Of a stretch of DNA of 64,000 nucleotides, positions 40,673-50,550 are shown one piece after another. This DNA is from Gudongella oleilytica (GTDB taxonomy: Bacteria > Bacillota > Clostridia > Tissierellales > Tissierellaceae). The notes beneath the pieces are model-generated. The model did not search any database, was not told the origin of the DNA, and saw only the letters and a list, made by a program, of their open reading frames with translations. Location: the NCBI RefSeq assembly GCF_004101785.1, contig NZ_CP035130.1:1-64000 (forward strand), in the 5' to 3' direction. Position numbers and translations under genes: made by a program. How positions within the stretch are numbered: position 1 is the stretch's first letter; each line of letters begins with the position of its first letter.

Positions 40673-40869
40673 AATATCATCCTCTTTTATATTATTTCTT
40701 AATGCTATTATAGGCCTTTTATGTTAAAATTAATCTACTTACGCTGTAAAATTTGTGTAAAGAAGGGTATCATTGTTATTGCCAAGCGAAAACCGCTGTG
40801 GTATAATACATCAGTGTTCCTTGCTCTATCATAAGGATAGAGCCGATAGTCCATAAGGAGGTGAAATAC

Positions 40870-41154
40870 ATGAGAAAATATGAAGCTATGATAATCTTTT
40901 ACCCAAATTTCGAGGAAGAAAAAAGAGTAGCGCTTTTGGAGAGATTCAAGGGAATCATCGAAACAGGCGGTACTATAATAACACAAGACGAGTGGGGAAT
41001 GAGAAAGCTTGCATATCTGATCGATGATTTGGCGGAAGGGTACTATGTACTGATCAACTTCGAGTCAAACCCGGAAGTAGTTAAGGAGTTCGACAGAATT
41101 GCAAAGATATCAGAAGGCATTATGAGACATATGATCGTTAAAGAGGAAGAGTAA
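40870..41154 (+). CDS. rpsF: Ribosomal protein bS6
   Basis: A 94-residue small-subunit protein starting MRKYEAMIIFYPN. AAGGAGGTGA ends 5 bases before ATG 40870, so the in-frame GTG at 40861 is not used. It binds bS18 in the ribosome platform. It heads the rpsF-ssb-rpsR operon. Confidence 0.95.
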   Translation: MRKYEAMIIFYPNFEEEKRVALLERFKGIIETGGTIITQDEWGMRKLAYLIDDLAEGYYVLINFESNPEVVKEFDRIAKISEGIMRHMIVKEEE

Positions 41155-41174
41155 TCCAAAGGACGGTGAATGAC

Positions 41175-41615
41175 TTGAATAATGTTGCATTGATAGGAAG
41201 GCTCACGAAAGATCCTGAACTAAGATATATTCCAAATTCAGGGACACCCGTATCCACGTTCACGATTGCTGTTGACAAAGGTCTTTCACGAGATAAAAAA
41301 CAAGAAATGGAATCGAAAAATCAACCGACTGCTGATTTCATCAGAATAGTCGTTTGGGGAAAGCAGGCAGAGAACTGCGCTAACTTTCTCAATAAAGGTA
41401 AGCTGGTAGGCATACAGGGAAGAATTCAGACTGGCAGCTACGACGACAAGGACGGAAAGAGAGTATTCACCACAGACGTGGTGGCTAACAGCGTAGAGTT
41501 CCTTGAGTGGGGAGAGAACACAAATAAGACCTCCTCAAGCTTTAACAACAACAGCCTTGATTATCCTGAAATGGATGGCTTCCACCCAACCGACAATGAC
41601 GATATTCCATTCTAA
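41175..41615 (+). CDS. ssb: Single-stranded DNA-binding protein
   Basis: A 146- to 149-residue SSB with an OB fold ([22 protein letters not shown], then [18 protein letters not shown]) and the acidic partner-binding tip NDDIPF at the C terminus. AAAGGACGGTGA suggests a TTG start at 41175; a GTG at 41166 is the alternative. It sits between the bS6 and bS18 genes, the standard arrangement. Confidence 0.94.
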   Translation: MNNVALIGRLTKDPELRYIPNSGTPVSTFTIAVDKGLSRDKKQEMESKNQPTADFIRIVVWGKQAENCANFLNKGKLVGIQGRIQTGSYDDKDGKRVFTTDVVANSVEFLEWGENTNKTSSSFNNNSLDYPEMDGFHPTDNDDIPF

Positions 41616-41632
41616 TTAAGGAGGGGAAAAGG

Positions 41633-41857
41633 ATGCAAAGAAGGTTCAAACCAAGAAAAAGAGTGTGCAGCTTTTGCGCTGACAAATCTACACACATAGA
41701 CTATAAAGACGTGAGCAAGCTTAAGAAATACATCACTGAAAGAGGAAAGATCCTCCCAAGAAGAATTTCAGGAAACTGCTCCAAGCACCAAAGACAGCTT
41801 ACAATAGCTGTTAAAAGAGCAAGACAAGTGGCATTGCTGCCTTACAGCGCAGACTAA
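41633..41857 (+). CDS. rpsR: Ribosomal protein bS18 (zinc-binding form)
   Basis: A 74-residue protein with [22 protein letters not shown]. The CSFC pair and the CSKH pair suggest the zinc-binding (C+) version of bS18. AAGGAGGGG precedes the start. Last gene of the rpsF operon before a terminator. Confidence 0.95.
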   Translation: MQRRFKPRKRVCSFCADKSTHIDYKDVSKLKKYITERGKILPRRISGNCSKHQRQLTIAVKRARQVALLPYSAD

Positions 41858-41884
41858 GAGAGGGAAACCTCTCTTTTCTTGTTT
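41856..41884 (+). terminator. Terminator after rpsR
   Basis: AAGAGAGGG, an AAA loop and CCTCTCTTTTCTTGTTTTT make a short strong hairpin with a T-rich tail. Confidence 0.85.
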
Positions 41885-41972
41885 TTATGGATAAGAGTAA
41901 TTCCGATCATGTAATACTTTCATTCATCTCTAATATATAATATAATCAAAGGAAGCACTAAAAAAACACGGG

Positions 41973-42938
41973 GTGAAACACTTGAACAAGGACAATAAAT
42001 GGATGATACCCATAATTGAAGGCGCAGGGATACTGGGGATGGAGGTTCTTGGAGGACTTATTGCCATCTACTTTTTCCCATTCCTGCTGATATTGTTTCC
42101 ACTGGGCTTTGTAATATACGGAGTAAAGCACGGTCTTGTCAACATGGGATTGCTTATGGCAATAACGGCTGCTGTGATTGGATTGGTCTCAGACTTTACA
42201 AGTGCATCGGTATTAATCGGGATGTTTGGCCCAATGGCTGTAGGAATGACCTATAGCATGAGAAAGAGAAGAAGGCCCCTGGAGGTTCTTGCCACGGGCT
42301 CAATAGTTTTCTTCGCCAGTACGCTGCTCTTATTTGCGCTATTTGGGAACGCAGCAGGAACAAGTGTGGTCAAGCAAGTGGAGGAGACCTTCCGGGAGAC
42401 CCTATTCATGCAGCTCGAAATGCTCGAGGGAATGGGCATGAGTGTTTACGAGCTGGATAAGACAAGGACTATGCTTGAAGATGCGTATTCCTATCTCATA
42501 CTTATCCTTCCGGCAATCCTCATGGTGCTTTCCTTCGTGGTCAGCTACCTGAATTATCTTTTTTCAGTAAGACTCCTGAGAGCCCTTGGGATAGGCATAC
42601 TACCAATGCCCTGGCTTCACAGGTTTACAGTGCCCAACAACTTTGGGGTAGGAATGCTGGTGGTTTTTATCGGACTTTTCGCCGTGAAATCCTTCGATAC
42701 AGGATTTTATGACGTGATATTCATGAACCTGATCGTACTGGTAGGGACGGTATTTATCATACAAGGACTTGCCGTAACAGACTATTACCTGCTTCAGCTT
42801 AAAATGAACAGCATAGCAAGGGGAATACTCATGTTTATCCTTGTAATTCTGTCCCCGATGCTTACTGTAATATCATTGCTTGGAGGAGCAGATATAGTAT
42901 TGGACTTTAGAAAGCTTAGGAGAAGAAAACCCCGGTAG
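41973..42938 (+). CDS. YybS family membrane protein (DUF2232)
   Basis: A 321-residue protein with about eight membrane segments, in the YybS position upstream of gdpP. Family-like text includes FFPFLLILFPLGFVIYGVKHG and GLLMAITAAVIG. The GTG at 41973 lies inside GGGGTGA, so the TTG at 41982 may be the true start. Function is unknown; the conserved link with gdpP suggests a membrane or envelope role. Confidence 0.85.
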   Translation: MKHLNKDNKWMIPIIEGAGILGMEVLGGLIAIYFFPFLLILFPLGFVIYGVKHGLVNMGLLMAITAAVIGLVSDFTSASVLIGMFGPMAVGMTYSMRKRRRPLEVLATGSIVFFASTLLLFALFGNAAGTSVVKQVEETFRETLFMQLEMLEGMGMSVYELDKTRTMLEDAYSYLILILPAILMVLSFVVSYLNYLFSVRLLRALGIGILPMPWLHRFTVPNNFGVGMLVVFIGLFAVKSFDTGFYDVIFMNLIVLVGTVFIIQGLAVTDYYLLQLKMNSIARGILMFILVILSPMLTVISLLGGADIVLDFRKLRRRKPR

Positions 42939-42948
42939 GAGGATTGAG

Positions 42949-44943
42949 ATGAAAGACAAGCTATTCACATGGGCAGACAACAGAATATATCTGATCATAA
43001 TGGCTCTAATGGTTTTGATCCTGGCTTTTTTCCAGCCTATCGTCGCTTTTATCATGGCGCTGGTGGTTGGGTACATGGTTTTCTATACCCACAGGAAAAT
43101 CGAAGAGAAGAACCGGGAGCTTACAAAATACATTGAGGGGCTTTCCCATACTTTTGATTCTGCTGCCAAGCACGCCATATTCAACATGCCATTTCCATTA
43201 TCCTTCATTGACGATGTAGGTAATGTCACCTGGTACAACACCCCCTTCCTCGAGTTGGTGGGAGGAGGAGACGTTCTAAACAGATCCATAAGTGAGCTGA
43301 TCCCAGCCTTCAACATCACTGAGTTGAGCAGAAAGAAGGAAAATGAGCCACTTGATATAAACTACATGGACAAGTGCTTCAAGGTACTTCCAAACTTTAT
43401 CGAGGGCAAGGGAAGCTTTGCCAAGGGCAACATAACAATGCTGTATTGGGTTGAGGACACTGATTACCAGCATCTTCTGAAAATGTACACAGATGAAAAG
43501 ACCATAGTTGCCCTGATAAATGTTGATAATTACGACGACGTCAAAAACTCCACGCCGGATACCCACAGGCCGATGGTACTTGCTGAGATCGACAAGGTAA
43601 TCAGCTCTTATTTCGGTAAGTATAACGGCCTTGTTAGAAAATATGAAAACGATAAATACCTTGTTCTGGTGGATCATAATGGCTTAATGGATATTAAGAC
43701 GAAAAGATTTGACCTTCTGGATCAGATAAGAGATCTCAACATGGGGAACACCATACCCATAACCTTGAGCATCGGAGTCTGCCAGGCAGGAAAGACGCTG
43801 CTGGATTCCTATAGAAATGCTAATGCTGCAATCGACATTGCCCTTGGCCGTGGTGGTGATCAGGCAGTTGTAAATATTGGGAACTCATTTGATTTTTATG
43901 GCGGCAAGTCAAAGGCAATGGAAAAAAGAAACAAGGTAAAGGCAAGGGTAATAGGAGATGCTCTTAGGCAGCTTATAGACCAGTCAGGTATGGTATTCGT
44001 AATGGGCCATAAAAATCCCGACATGGACTCCATAGGCTCATCAATTGGGGTAATGAGAGCAGTCGAGAACAGAGACAAAAAGGCTTTTCTGGTTCTCAAT
44101 GGAGAAAATCCATCAATAAGAAACCTTATGGACAGGATGAGACAAGAGGCACCGGAGCTCGAGGATAAAATAATCAATGGCGAAGCTGCACTGGAGATCA
44201 TCGACGATAAGGACCTTATGATTGTCGTAGATAATCACAAGCCCAGTCTTACAGAGGCACCAGAGCTTTTGGAGAAGACCAATAAGGTAGTTGTTATAGA
44301 CCACCACAGAAGAGGGGCTGAGTTTATCAAGGATCCGGTATTGACCTATCTTGAACCCTATGCTTCGTCGACCTCTGAATTGGTTACGGAGGTCTTGACC
44401 TATATGAGTGCTGAGACAAATCTCACCAAGTTTGAGGCTGAGGCAATGCTTGCCGGGATAACCGTAGATACGAAGAACTTCAGCTTCCAGACCGGAGTGA
44501 GAACCTTTGAAGCTGCTTCTGTCTTAAAGCGGGCGGGAGCAGATACGACTGTTGTAAAGCAGCTTTTCAGGGATGACTTCAGCACCTTTATAAATAAAGC
44601 AGAGGTCGTAAGGTCTGCAAAGATGGTGTTCGATAAAATTGCAATAGGAAGACTTGAGGTTACCAACGATGACTCCATACTAATAGCAGCTCAGGCAGCC
44701 AATGAGCTATTAAACATAAACGACGTGGAGGCTTCCTTCGTGCTCAGTAAGCTTGACGATAAAATACACATTTCGGGAAGGTCTCTGGGCAACATAAGCG
44801 TTCAGCTTATCCTTGAGAAGCTTGGAGGCGGAGGACACTTGACAAGTGCGGGAGCACAGATAGAAAAGCTTTCGATGAACGATGCAGAAAAACTGTTGAT
44901 CGATATAATAGGCAAATTCTTAAAGGAAGGTGAAAAGAAATGA
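42949..44943 (+). CDS. gdpP: Cyclic-di-AMP phosphodiesterase GdpP
   Basis: A 664-residue membrane enzyme that hydrolyses c-di-AMP, a regulator of potassium and cell wall balance. Two membrane segments (about 13-50) are followed by a PAS domain, a degenerate GGDEF domain (about 170-300), and the DHH/DHHA1 catalytic part with [32 protein letters not shown] and [12 protein letters not shown]. It overlaps rplI by 4 bases. Confidence 0.95.
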   Translation: MKDKLFTWADNRIYLIIMALMVLILAFFQPIVAFIMALVVGYMVFYTHRKIEEKNRELTKYIEGLSHTFDSAAKHAIFNMPFPLSFIDDVGNVTWYNTPFLELVGGGDVLNRSISELIPAFNITELSRKKENEPLDINYMDKCFKVLPNFIEGKGSFAKGNITMLYWVEDTDYQHLLKMYTDEKTIVALINVDNYDDVKNSTPDTHRPMVLAEIDKVISSYFGKYNGLVRKYENDKYLVLVDHNGLMDIKTKRFDLLDQIRDLNMGNTIPITLSIGVCQAGKTLLDSYRNANAAIDIALGRGGDQAVVNIGNSFDFYGGKSKAMEKRNKVKARVIGDALRQLIDQSGMVFVMGHKNPDMDSIGSSIGVMRAVENRDKKAFLVLNGENPSIRNLMDRMRQEAPELEDKIINGEAALEIIDDKDLMIVVDNHKPSLTEAPELLEKTNKVVVIDHHRRGAEFIKDPVLTYLEPYASSTSELVTEVLTYMSAETNLTKFEAEAMLAGITVDTKNFSFQTGVRTFEAASVLKRAGADTTVVKQLFRDDFSTFINKAEVVRSAKMVFDKIAIGRLEVTNDDSILIAAQAANELLNINDVEASFVLSKLDDKIHISGRSLGNISVQLILEKLGGGGHLTSAGAQIEKLSMNDAEKLLIDIIGKFLKEGEKK

Positions 44944-45386
44944 AGGTGATCTTGCTAAAGGAAGTAAAGGGCATGGGCAAAGAGGGAGACCTTGTCAATT
45001 CAAAGGACGGCTATGCCAGAAATTACCTGATTCCAAGGAACATGGCGATAGAGGCTACATCAGAAAACCTTAGGAAATGGGAGGAAGCAAAAAAACAGGA
45101 GGCAGCCAAAAAGAAGCAGGAGCTTGAAGAGGCTAATGCTCTGAAGGAAAGGCTGGAAAAACTAACTGTTGAGGTAAAAGCAAAGGGCGGCAGCGGAGGA
45201 AGGCTTTTTGGCTCCATAACCTCGCAGGACATAGCAGCAGCTCTCAAGGAACAGCATGGAGTAGATATTGATAAGAGAAAGATAGAGATGAAGGACAATA
45301 TAAAGAACGCAGGAGCTACAGAGGTCGACCTTAAGCTCTACCCGGAGGTATCAGCTAAGCTGAAGGTGAACGTAGTTACTATATAA
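44940..45386 (+). CDS. rplI: Ribosomal protein bL9
   Basis: A 148-residue protein starting [19 protein letters not shown] with the L9 signature [17 protein letters not shown]. The long connecting helix is rich in Lys, Glu and Ala ([18 protein letters not shown]). Overlaps gdpP at ATGA and is followed directly by dnaB. Confidence 0.95.
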   Translation: MKVILLKEVKGMGKEGDLVNSKDGYARNYLIPRNMAIEATSENLRKWEEAKKQEAAKKKQELEEANALKERLEKLTVEVKAKGGSGGRLFGSITSQDIAAALKEQHGVDIDKRKIEMKDNIKNAGATEVDLKLYPEVSAKLKVNVVTI

Positions 45387-45398
45387 GAGGTGATTTTT

Positions 45399-46739
45399 TT
45401 GGATACTGGACTTGGCAGAATACCTCCACATAGTTTGGAGGCGGAGCAGTCTGTCCTCGGAGCAATGCTCCTGGACAAGGAGGCAATCAATACAGCCATA
45501 GAGACTATACGTCCTGACGACTTCTATAAGGAAGCCAACCAGGAGATCTTTGAGGCTATGCTTGTTTTGAATAACAGAAACGAGCCTGTCGATATCATAA
45601 CCCTTTCCGAAGAGCTAAAGAGGAGGGGGACTATTGAGGCCGTCGGCGGGATAACATATCTTGCCAATTTGTCTGGCAGCATTGCCACTACAGCAAATGC
45701 AAAATACTACTGCAATATAGTGGAGGAAAAATCCACCTTAAGAAAGCTGATAAGGTCCAGCAACGAAATAATGGGATTGGCCTATGAGAACAGCGAAGAG
45801 GTCAATGCAATAATCGAAAAGGCCGAGAAGAATATATTTGACATAACTCAAGGGGCACACAAAAAGGGGATAGTCCCCATAAGCGAGGTGCTTCTTTCCA
45901 GCTTTGCCCAAATTGAGGAGAGAGCTGCCAACAAGGGTGGTCTGACAGGCCTTACCACAGGCTTCTCGGATCTGGACAGAAAGCTGTCAGGTCTTCAAAA
46001 ATCAGACCTTGTGCTTCTTGCAGCAAGACCATCCATGGGAAAAACCGCCCTTGGAGTAAATATCGCAACAAATGCCTCCCTTAAGGGAAATGGGAAGATA
46101 GCAATATTTTCACTTGAAATGTCTAAGGAACAGCTGGTGCAGAGGATAATAAGCTCAACAGCCCACGTCGATCTTCAAAAGATAATCAGTGGAAACCTGG
46201 CTGATGATGAGTGGATCCAGGTGGTAAACGCTATGGGACCTCTATCCAGGATGGAAATATATATCGATGATACCGCAGGAATATCGATGATGGAGATGAA
46301 GGCCAAATGCAGAAGGCTTAAAGTCGAGAAGGGACTTGACCTGATCGTAGTCGACTACCTCCAGCTGATGCAGGTTGACGGCAAGGTGGAAAGCAGGCAA
46401 CAGGAGATATCAGCAATATCAAGAGGGCTAAAGGGTCTTGCAAAGGAAATGGAGTGTCCTGTCCTTGCTTTATCGCAGCTGTCACGAGCTCCTGAGCTAA
46501 GAAGCGACCACAGGCCTATACTATCTGACCTGAGGGAGTCCGGTGCCATAGAGCAGGATGCAGACGTAGTATTGTTCCTTTACAGGGATGAGTACTACGA
46601 CAAGGAATCCGAAAAGAAAAACATCGGTGAGGTAATCATTGCAAAGCACAGGAATGGTCCTACCGGAAGTATAGAGCTGGTATTCAAGCAGGAATACACA
46701 AAGTTTCTTAATATGGAGAAATTTATCGATACTGACTGA
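45399..46739 (+). CDS. dnaB: Replicative DNA helicase DnaB
   Basis: A 446-residue hexameric helicase (DnaC in Bacillus naming). The N-terminal domain has PPHSLEAEQSVLGAMLLD, and the RecA-like domain has Walker A AARPSMGKTALGVNIA, LIVVDYLQLMQ and SDLRESGAIEQDADVV. The TTG at 45399 is preferred because GAGGTGA ends six bases earlier; a GTG at 45390 is in frame but sits in that site. Confidence 0.95.
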   Translation: MDTGLGRIPPHSLEAEQSVLGAMLLDKEAINTAIETIRPDDFYKEANQEIFEAMLVLNNRNEPVDIITLSEELKRRGTIEAVGGITYLANLSGSIATTANAKYYCNIVEEKSTLRKLIRSSNEIMGLAYENSEEVNAIIEKAEKNIFDITQGAHKKGIVPISEVLLSSFAQIEERAANKGGLTGLTTGFSDLDRKLSGLQKSDLVLLAARPSMGKTALGVNIATNASLKGNGKIAIFSLEMSKEQLVQRIISSTAHVDLQKIISGNLADDEWIQVVNAMGPLSRMEIYIDDTAGISMMEMKAKCRRLKVEKGLDLIVVDYLQLMQVDGKVESRQQEISAISRGLKGLAKEMECPVLALSQLSRAPELRSDHRPILSDLRESGAIEQDADVVLFLYRDEYYDKESEKKNIGEVIIAKHRNGPTGSIELVFKQEYTKFLNMEKFIDTD

Positions 46740-46791
46740 TCAATTGATCGAGCTTTGCACCAGGGTTGAATTAAATGAAATGTATCATGGC

Positions 46792-46823
46792 AGGGGTACC
46801 GGAGTCCAGTCTCAGGTACCCCT
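46792..46823 (+). terminator. Hairpin between dnaB and the acetyltransferase
   Basis: AGGGGTACC and GGTACCCCT are perfect 9-base arms with a 14-base loop, followed by TTAAGGAGGG, which is the ribosome site of the next gene. It may be an attenuator or terminator for dnaB. Confidence 0.55.
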
Positions 46824-46839
46824 TTAAGGAGGGATCAAC

Positions 46840-47436
46840 TTGGAACTGGAGGGAAAAAACCTTAAGCTTGCACCGCTTACAATAGAAGATGCTTACGACA
46901 TGAGATCTTGGGGACAGCATGAAAGCAAGCTCCTGGCAGACTATAATTTTCCGTATATAAACGACACTGAGGTGAAGACCTGGTTCAGGTTCAAGACCTT
47001 CAACTGGAGGAACAGCTACTTTTCAGTACGGGACAAGGATGGAAGACTAGTAGGCTATATGGGGATCAAGAATAAAAGGCCGTTCAAAAGGACAGCGTTT
47101 CTTGGAATCGTCTTTGACCCGGATAATATCAATAAAGGGCTTGGGACAGAAGCACTGGAGACATTTCTGCCCTATTATTTCGAAAAACTAAGGATGAAGG
47201 CTCTGCTTCTTGAGGTTGCAGAGTTTAATGAAAGAGCGATCCATGTATATGAAAAGCTTGGTTTCAAGAAGACAGCCTACTATCTGGACCCATTCCCCGA
47301 CCAGGGAATTGACCGCTCAGATCCGGAGCTGATTAGATGGGAATCATGCTTTGTATTTGACGGGGAAAAGATATATAATTATATTTACCAGATGAAATTG
47401 ACCAAGGATGTGTATCTTTCAAGGAAAAGGAGCTGA
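46840..47436 (+). CDS. GNAT-family N-acetyltransferase
   Basis: A 198-residue protein of the RimJ/RimL-like GNAT type. Acetyl-CoA binding text is FLGIVFDPDNINKGLGTEALETFL, followed by LLLEVAEFNERAIHVYEKLGF. It starts at a TTG behind AAGGAGGG. It lies between dnaB and the dnaD-like gene. The acceptor substrate is unknown (protein N terminus or a small molecule). Confidence 0.85.
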   Translation: MELEGKNLKLAPLTIEDAYDMRSWGQHESKLLADYNFPYINDTEVKTWFRFKTFNWRNSYFSVRDKDGRLVGYMGIKNKRPFKRTAFLGIVFDPDNINKGLGTEALETFLPYYFEKLRMKALLLEVAEFNERAIHVYEKLGFKKTAYYLDPFPDQGIDRSDPELIRWESCFVFDGEKIYNYIYQMKLTKDVYLSRKRS

Positions 47437-47444
47437 GACGCAGG

Positions 47445-48527
47445 ATGGGATTCAAGCTTGAGACCACCGATATGGACCTGGGTGACACACCTATTGAAAA
47501 TATATTCCTCAATGATTTCATGCCAATGGCCAACGGAACCTACGTCAAGGTATATCTATTGGGATATAAGTATGCCCATGACAGGGATGCTTCGCTGGAG
47601 CTTACTAATCAAACCATAGCAAGGCATCTTGACGTTCCCTTGGAGGATGTATTAAGGGCATGGGACTTCTGGGAAAACAAGGGGATAGTTGAAAAAAGCG
47701 GCGAAGATGATGTTAATTACCAGATAAAGTTTTTAAGTCTTAAGCAGCTGTATATAAGAAATAATCTCATGGCTAAGCCGGTTCAAGTGAAAAAGGAAGA
47801 GAAGGCGTCCTGGGCCGACGATCTTGTGGGAGCTCTAAAGAATCCTATGATAAACAGCATGTTCAACAGGATCGACGAAATAATGAGAAGACAAACCCAG
47901 GCAATTGAAAAAAAGAAGATACTGGACTGGTTCTATGACTACAATATGGATCCGGATGTAATAGAAAAAGCCTTTCAATACGGAGTTGAGGCCAAGGGTA
48001 AAAAGCAACTTAACTATATAGAGGGCATTGTAAGAAACTGGTACGACATGGGACTGACTACGATGGACGCAGTTGAAGAGTACCTGGCCAAGGAGGACCA
48101 GAGGTTTCACAGGTACCACAAGGTCATGAAGGCTGTAGGACTCTCCAATAAAGGCTACAACGAGGGAGACAATAAGCTCATATCTAAATGGTTTGATGAG
48201 TATGGCTACTCCATGGACATGGTGTTAAAGGGCTGTGAAGCCTCCAGCAAGGTGCAATATCCAACTATAAATTATATTGATGGAGTCATCAGCGATTGGC
48301 ATAAGAAGGGCTTCAGAACTGTGGAGGATGTAGTCGAAAGGGACAAGCCGCCAGAGAAACAGACACCAAGGACTGAAGTGAAACGAAATACAAGACAAAG
48401 CTACAAGACCAGGTTCCACAACTTCGAGCAGAGGTCATCAAAATACTCGGCCTCAGAGCTGGAGGATATTGCAAGGAAGAAAAGAGAAGCCCACAGGCTG
48501 AAGGGAAGGGATGAAGCTGATGAATAG
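47445..48527 (+). CDS. DnaD-domain primosome component
   Basis: A 360-residue protein. The N-terminal winged-helix-like part (KVYLLGYKYAHDRDASLELT) precedes two DnaD C-terminal domains: about residues 150-205 (ILDWFYDYNMDPDVIEKAF...YIEGIVRNWYDMG) and 225-285 (LISKWFDEYGYSMDMVLKGC...YIDGVISDWHKKG). DnaD proteins help load the helicase at oriC and restart sites. The 3' end overlaps the DnaI-type loader gene, and dnaB is upstream, so helicase and loaders are grouped. Confidence 0.9.
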   Translation: MGFKLETTDMDLGDTPIENIFLNDFMPMANGTYVKVYLLGYKYAHDRDASLELTNQTIARHLDVPLEDVLRAWDFWENKGIVEKSGEDDVNYQIKFLSLKQLYIRNNLMAKPVQVKKEEKASWADDLVGALKNPMINSMFNRIDEIMRRQTQAIEKKKILDWFYDYNMDPDVIEKAFQYGVEAKGKKQLNYIEGIVRNWYDMGLTTMDAVEEYLAKEDQRFHRYHKVMKAVGLSNKGYNEGDNKLISKWFDEYGYSMDMVLKGCEASSKVQYPTINYIDGVISDWHKKGFRTVEDVVERDKPPEKQTPRTEVKRNTRQSYKTRFHNFEQRSSKYSASELEDIARKKREAHRLKGRDEADE

Positions 48528-49500
48528 CAGGACCAAGGCAGACATCCAAAGAATTTATGAACAAAGAAGAGACAACAGTCAGAGAGCACTGGAGAAAAGA
48601 CAACAGGAGGTATACAAAAGGCTCCCCAGAGTCAGGGAGATAGATGATGAGATAAGAAGAACAGGCATCCGTATGGCTAAGGCTGTACTGGGGAGCGCCG
48701 AAGCTGCGGAGGACCTTGTTATTAAGACTCAGGAACGTATCGAAGCGCTGAAAATGGAGAAGGCGTATCTCTTGACTGAGGGAAACATACCCGCTGACTA
48801 TCTGGAGCCAAAATATCAATGCAGCCAATGCAACGATACAGGCTATCTCGAAGACGGAGCCAGATGTAAGTGTCTGAAGCAGGAGATGATAAACAGAGCA
48901 TATCAAATGTCCAATCTTGACAGGATACTACATAAGGAGAACTTTCAGAGCTTCAACATAGATCTGTTTTCAGATAAGCCATTCGAGGGGGAGGCACTAA
49001 CTCCAAGGGAAAACATGGCTGATATCGCAGGCTATGCCGAGGGCTTTATCGGAAACTTCGACGAGGACAACGGTGAAAACCTTCTATTCTACGGGACAAC
49101 AGGTCTGGGGAAGACGTTTCTTTGCAACTGCATAGCCAAAGCTCTTTTAGACAGGAACAAGATAGTAATATACCAGACTGCATTCACTATCCTGGATATT
49201 CTCGAGAGAAGAAGGTTCAGGCGTGATGAGAGCGATATGACAGACTATGAGTACTCTATGCTCTTTGATGCAGATCTTTTAATAGTCGACGATCTTGGCA
49301 CTGAGGTTTCAAACTCCTTTACCAACGCCGAGATATTCAACATAGTAAATACCAGACTATTGTCAGGTAAGAAAACCATTATCTCAACAAACCTTACACC
49401 CAACGAAATCTCTGAGATATACACCGACAGAGTTTTTTCAAGGATTTTTGATAAGTTCATACCACTGAAGTTCTACGGCAAGGACCTGAGGTGGGAATAA
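48520..49500 (+). CDS. dnaI: Helicase loader, DnaI/DnaC-type ATPase
   Basis: A 326-residue AAA+ protein that loads the DnaB helicase. A zinc-binding segment CSQCNDTGYLEDGARCKC lies near residue 105. Walker A is LFYGTTGLGKTFLCN near 190 and Walker B is ADLLIVDDLGTE near 260; the sensor region is ISTNLTP. ATG 48520 has AAGGG 7-10 bases upstream; an ATG at 48511 abuts it. Confidence 0.9.
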   Translation: MNSRTKADIQRIYEQRRDNSQRALEKRQQEVYKRLPRVREIDDEIRRTGIRMAKAVLGSAEAAEDLVIKTQERIEALKMEKAYLLTEGNIPADYLEPKYQCSQCNDTGYLEDGARCKCLKQEMINRAYQMSNLDRILHKENFQSFNIDLFSDKPFEGEALTPRENMADIAGYAEGFIGNFDEDNGENLLFYGTTGLGKTFLCNCIAKALLDRNKIVIYQTAFTILDILERRRFRRDESDMTDYEYSMLFDADLLIVDDLGTEVSNSFTNAEIFNIVNTRLLSGKKTIISTNLTPNEISEIYTDRVFSRIFDKFIPLKFYGKDLRWE

Positions 49501-49521
49501 TCTATTGAAAGGGGTTAGCAA

Positions 49522-50541
49522 ATGTCAAGGAAAGCAACAGGAATACAGGGCTATATCGTAAAGGTCCTAAACGGAATGGCTTTAGGTCTGTTCTCGTCCC
49601 TGCTTATAGGGCTCATAATCAAGCAGATAGGGACCTACGGAGGACTTGAGCCTCTGATCCTATTCGGGAATGTTGCCCAGAGGTTAATGGGGCCTGCAAT
49701 AGGAGTAGGAGTCGCCTACAGCGTAGGGGCACCACCACTTGGAATATTCGCAGCAGCTGCAGCAGGCGCGATCGGAGCTGGCAGTATATCCTTTGACGGA
49801 GCATCGGCTATTATTAAGACGGGAGAGCCAGTAGGAGCCTTTGTGGCGGCTTTGTGCGGAGCGGAGATATCAAAGATAGTCAGCGGGAAGACGAAATTCG
49901 ACATTATCCTGGTTCCTATGGTGACTATACTTGTCGGAGGCTTTGTAGGAAGCTATATTAGTCCATACATAGCGGCATTTATGACAGGGATCGGGACGTT
50001 GATCAATAAGGCTACCGAAATGCATCCAATCCCTATGGGGATAATCGTATCTGTCATAATGGGAATGGTCCTGACTCTGCCAATAAGCTCTGCAGCTCTT
50101 GCCATATCCCTGAACCTAACAGGCCTGGCCGCAGGAGCGGCTACCGTAGGCTGTGCTGCCAACATGGTTGGCTTTGCTGTGGCTTCATTCAGGGAGAACA
50201 GATATGGCGGTCTTGTAGCTCAAGGCCTGGGGACATCTATGCTTCAGATACCGAACATCGTTAAGAATCCGCTGATCTGGATACCGGCTATTGTAGCCTC
50301 GGCAATACTTGGACCTATATCTACCTACATTCTTCACATGGAAAGCAACGCTTTGGGTGCAGGTATGGGGACAAGCGGTCTTGTGGGGCAGCTGGCGATG
50401 ATAGAAACTATGGGTGCCAGCCCGTATGTACTTCTGCTGATCCTGATGATGCACTTTGTATTCCCCGGGATAATAGCGTTTTCAGTATCAGAGTGGATGA
50501 GAAGAAAAGGCCTCATAAAAAAAGGCGACATGACACTATAG
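49522..50541 (+). CDS. EIIC-like PTS membrane protein (PTS_EIIC_2 family)
   Basis: A 339-residue hydrophobic protein with about nine or ten membrane segments. The start is VKVLNGMALGLFSSLLIG, and the regions IGVGVAYSVGAPPLGIFAAAA and MHPIPMGIIVSVIMGMVLTLP match the EIIC_2 family. No EIIA or EIIB gene is adjacent, so PTS-type sugar transport is unproven; these stand-alone members have no firm substrate. It is 9 bases ahead of murI. Confidence 0.8.
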   Translation: MSRKATGIQGYIVKVLNGMALGLFSSLLIGLIIKQIGTYGGLEPLILFGNVAQRLMGPAIGVGVAYSVGAPPLGIFAAAAAGAIGAGSISFDGASAIIKTGEPVGAFVAALCGAEISKIVSGKTKFDIILVPMVTILVGGFVGSYISPYIAAFMTGIGTLINKATEMHPIPMGIIVSVIMGMVLTLPISSAALAISLNLTGLAAGAATVGCAANMVGFAVASFRENRYGGLVAQGLGTSMLQIPNIVKNPLIWIPAIVASAILGPISTYILHMESNALGAGMGTSGLVGQLAMIETMGASPYVLLLILMMHFVFPGIIAFSVSEWMRRKGLIKKGDMTL

Positions 50542-50550
50542 AGGGGGAAT

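Noticed and set aside
49522-50541. Calling the EIIC-like protein a complete sugar PTS
   Set aside because: No EIIA, EIIB or sugar gene is adjacent, so only the membrane family is claimed.
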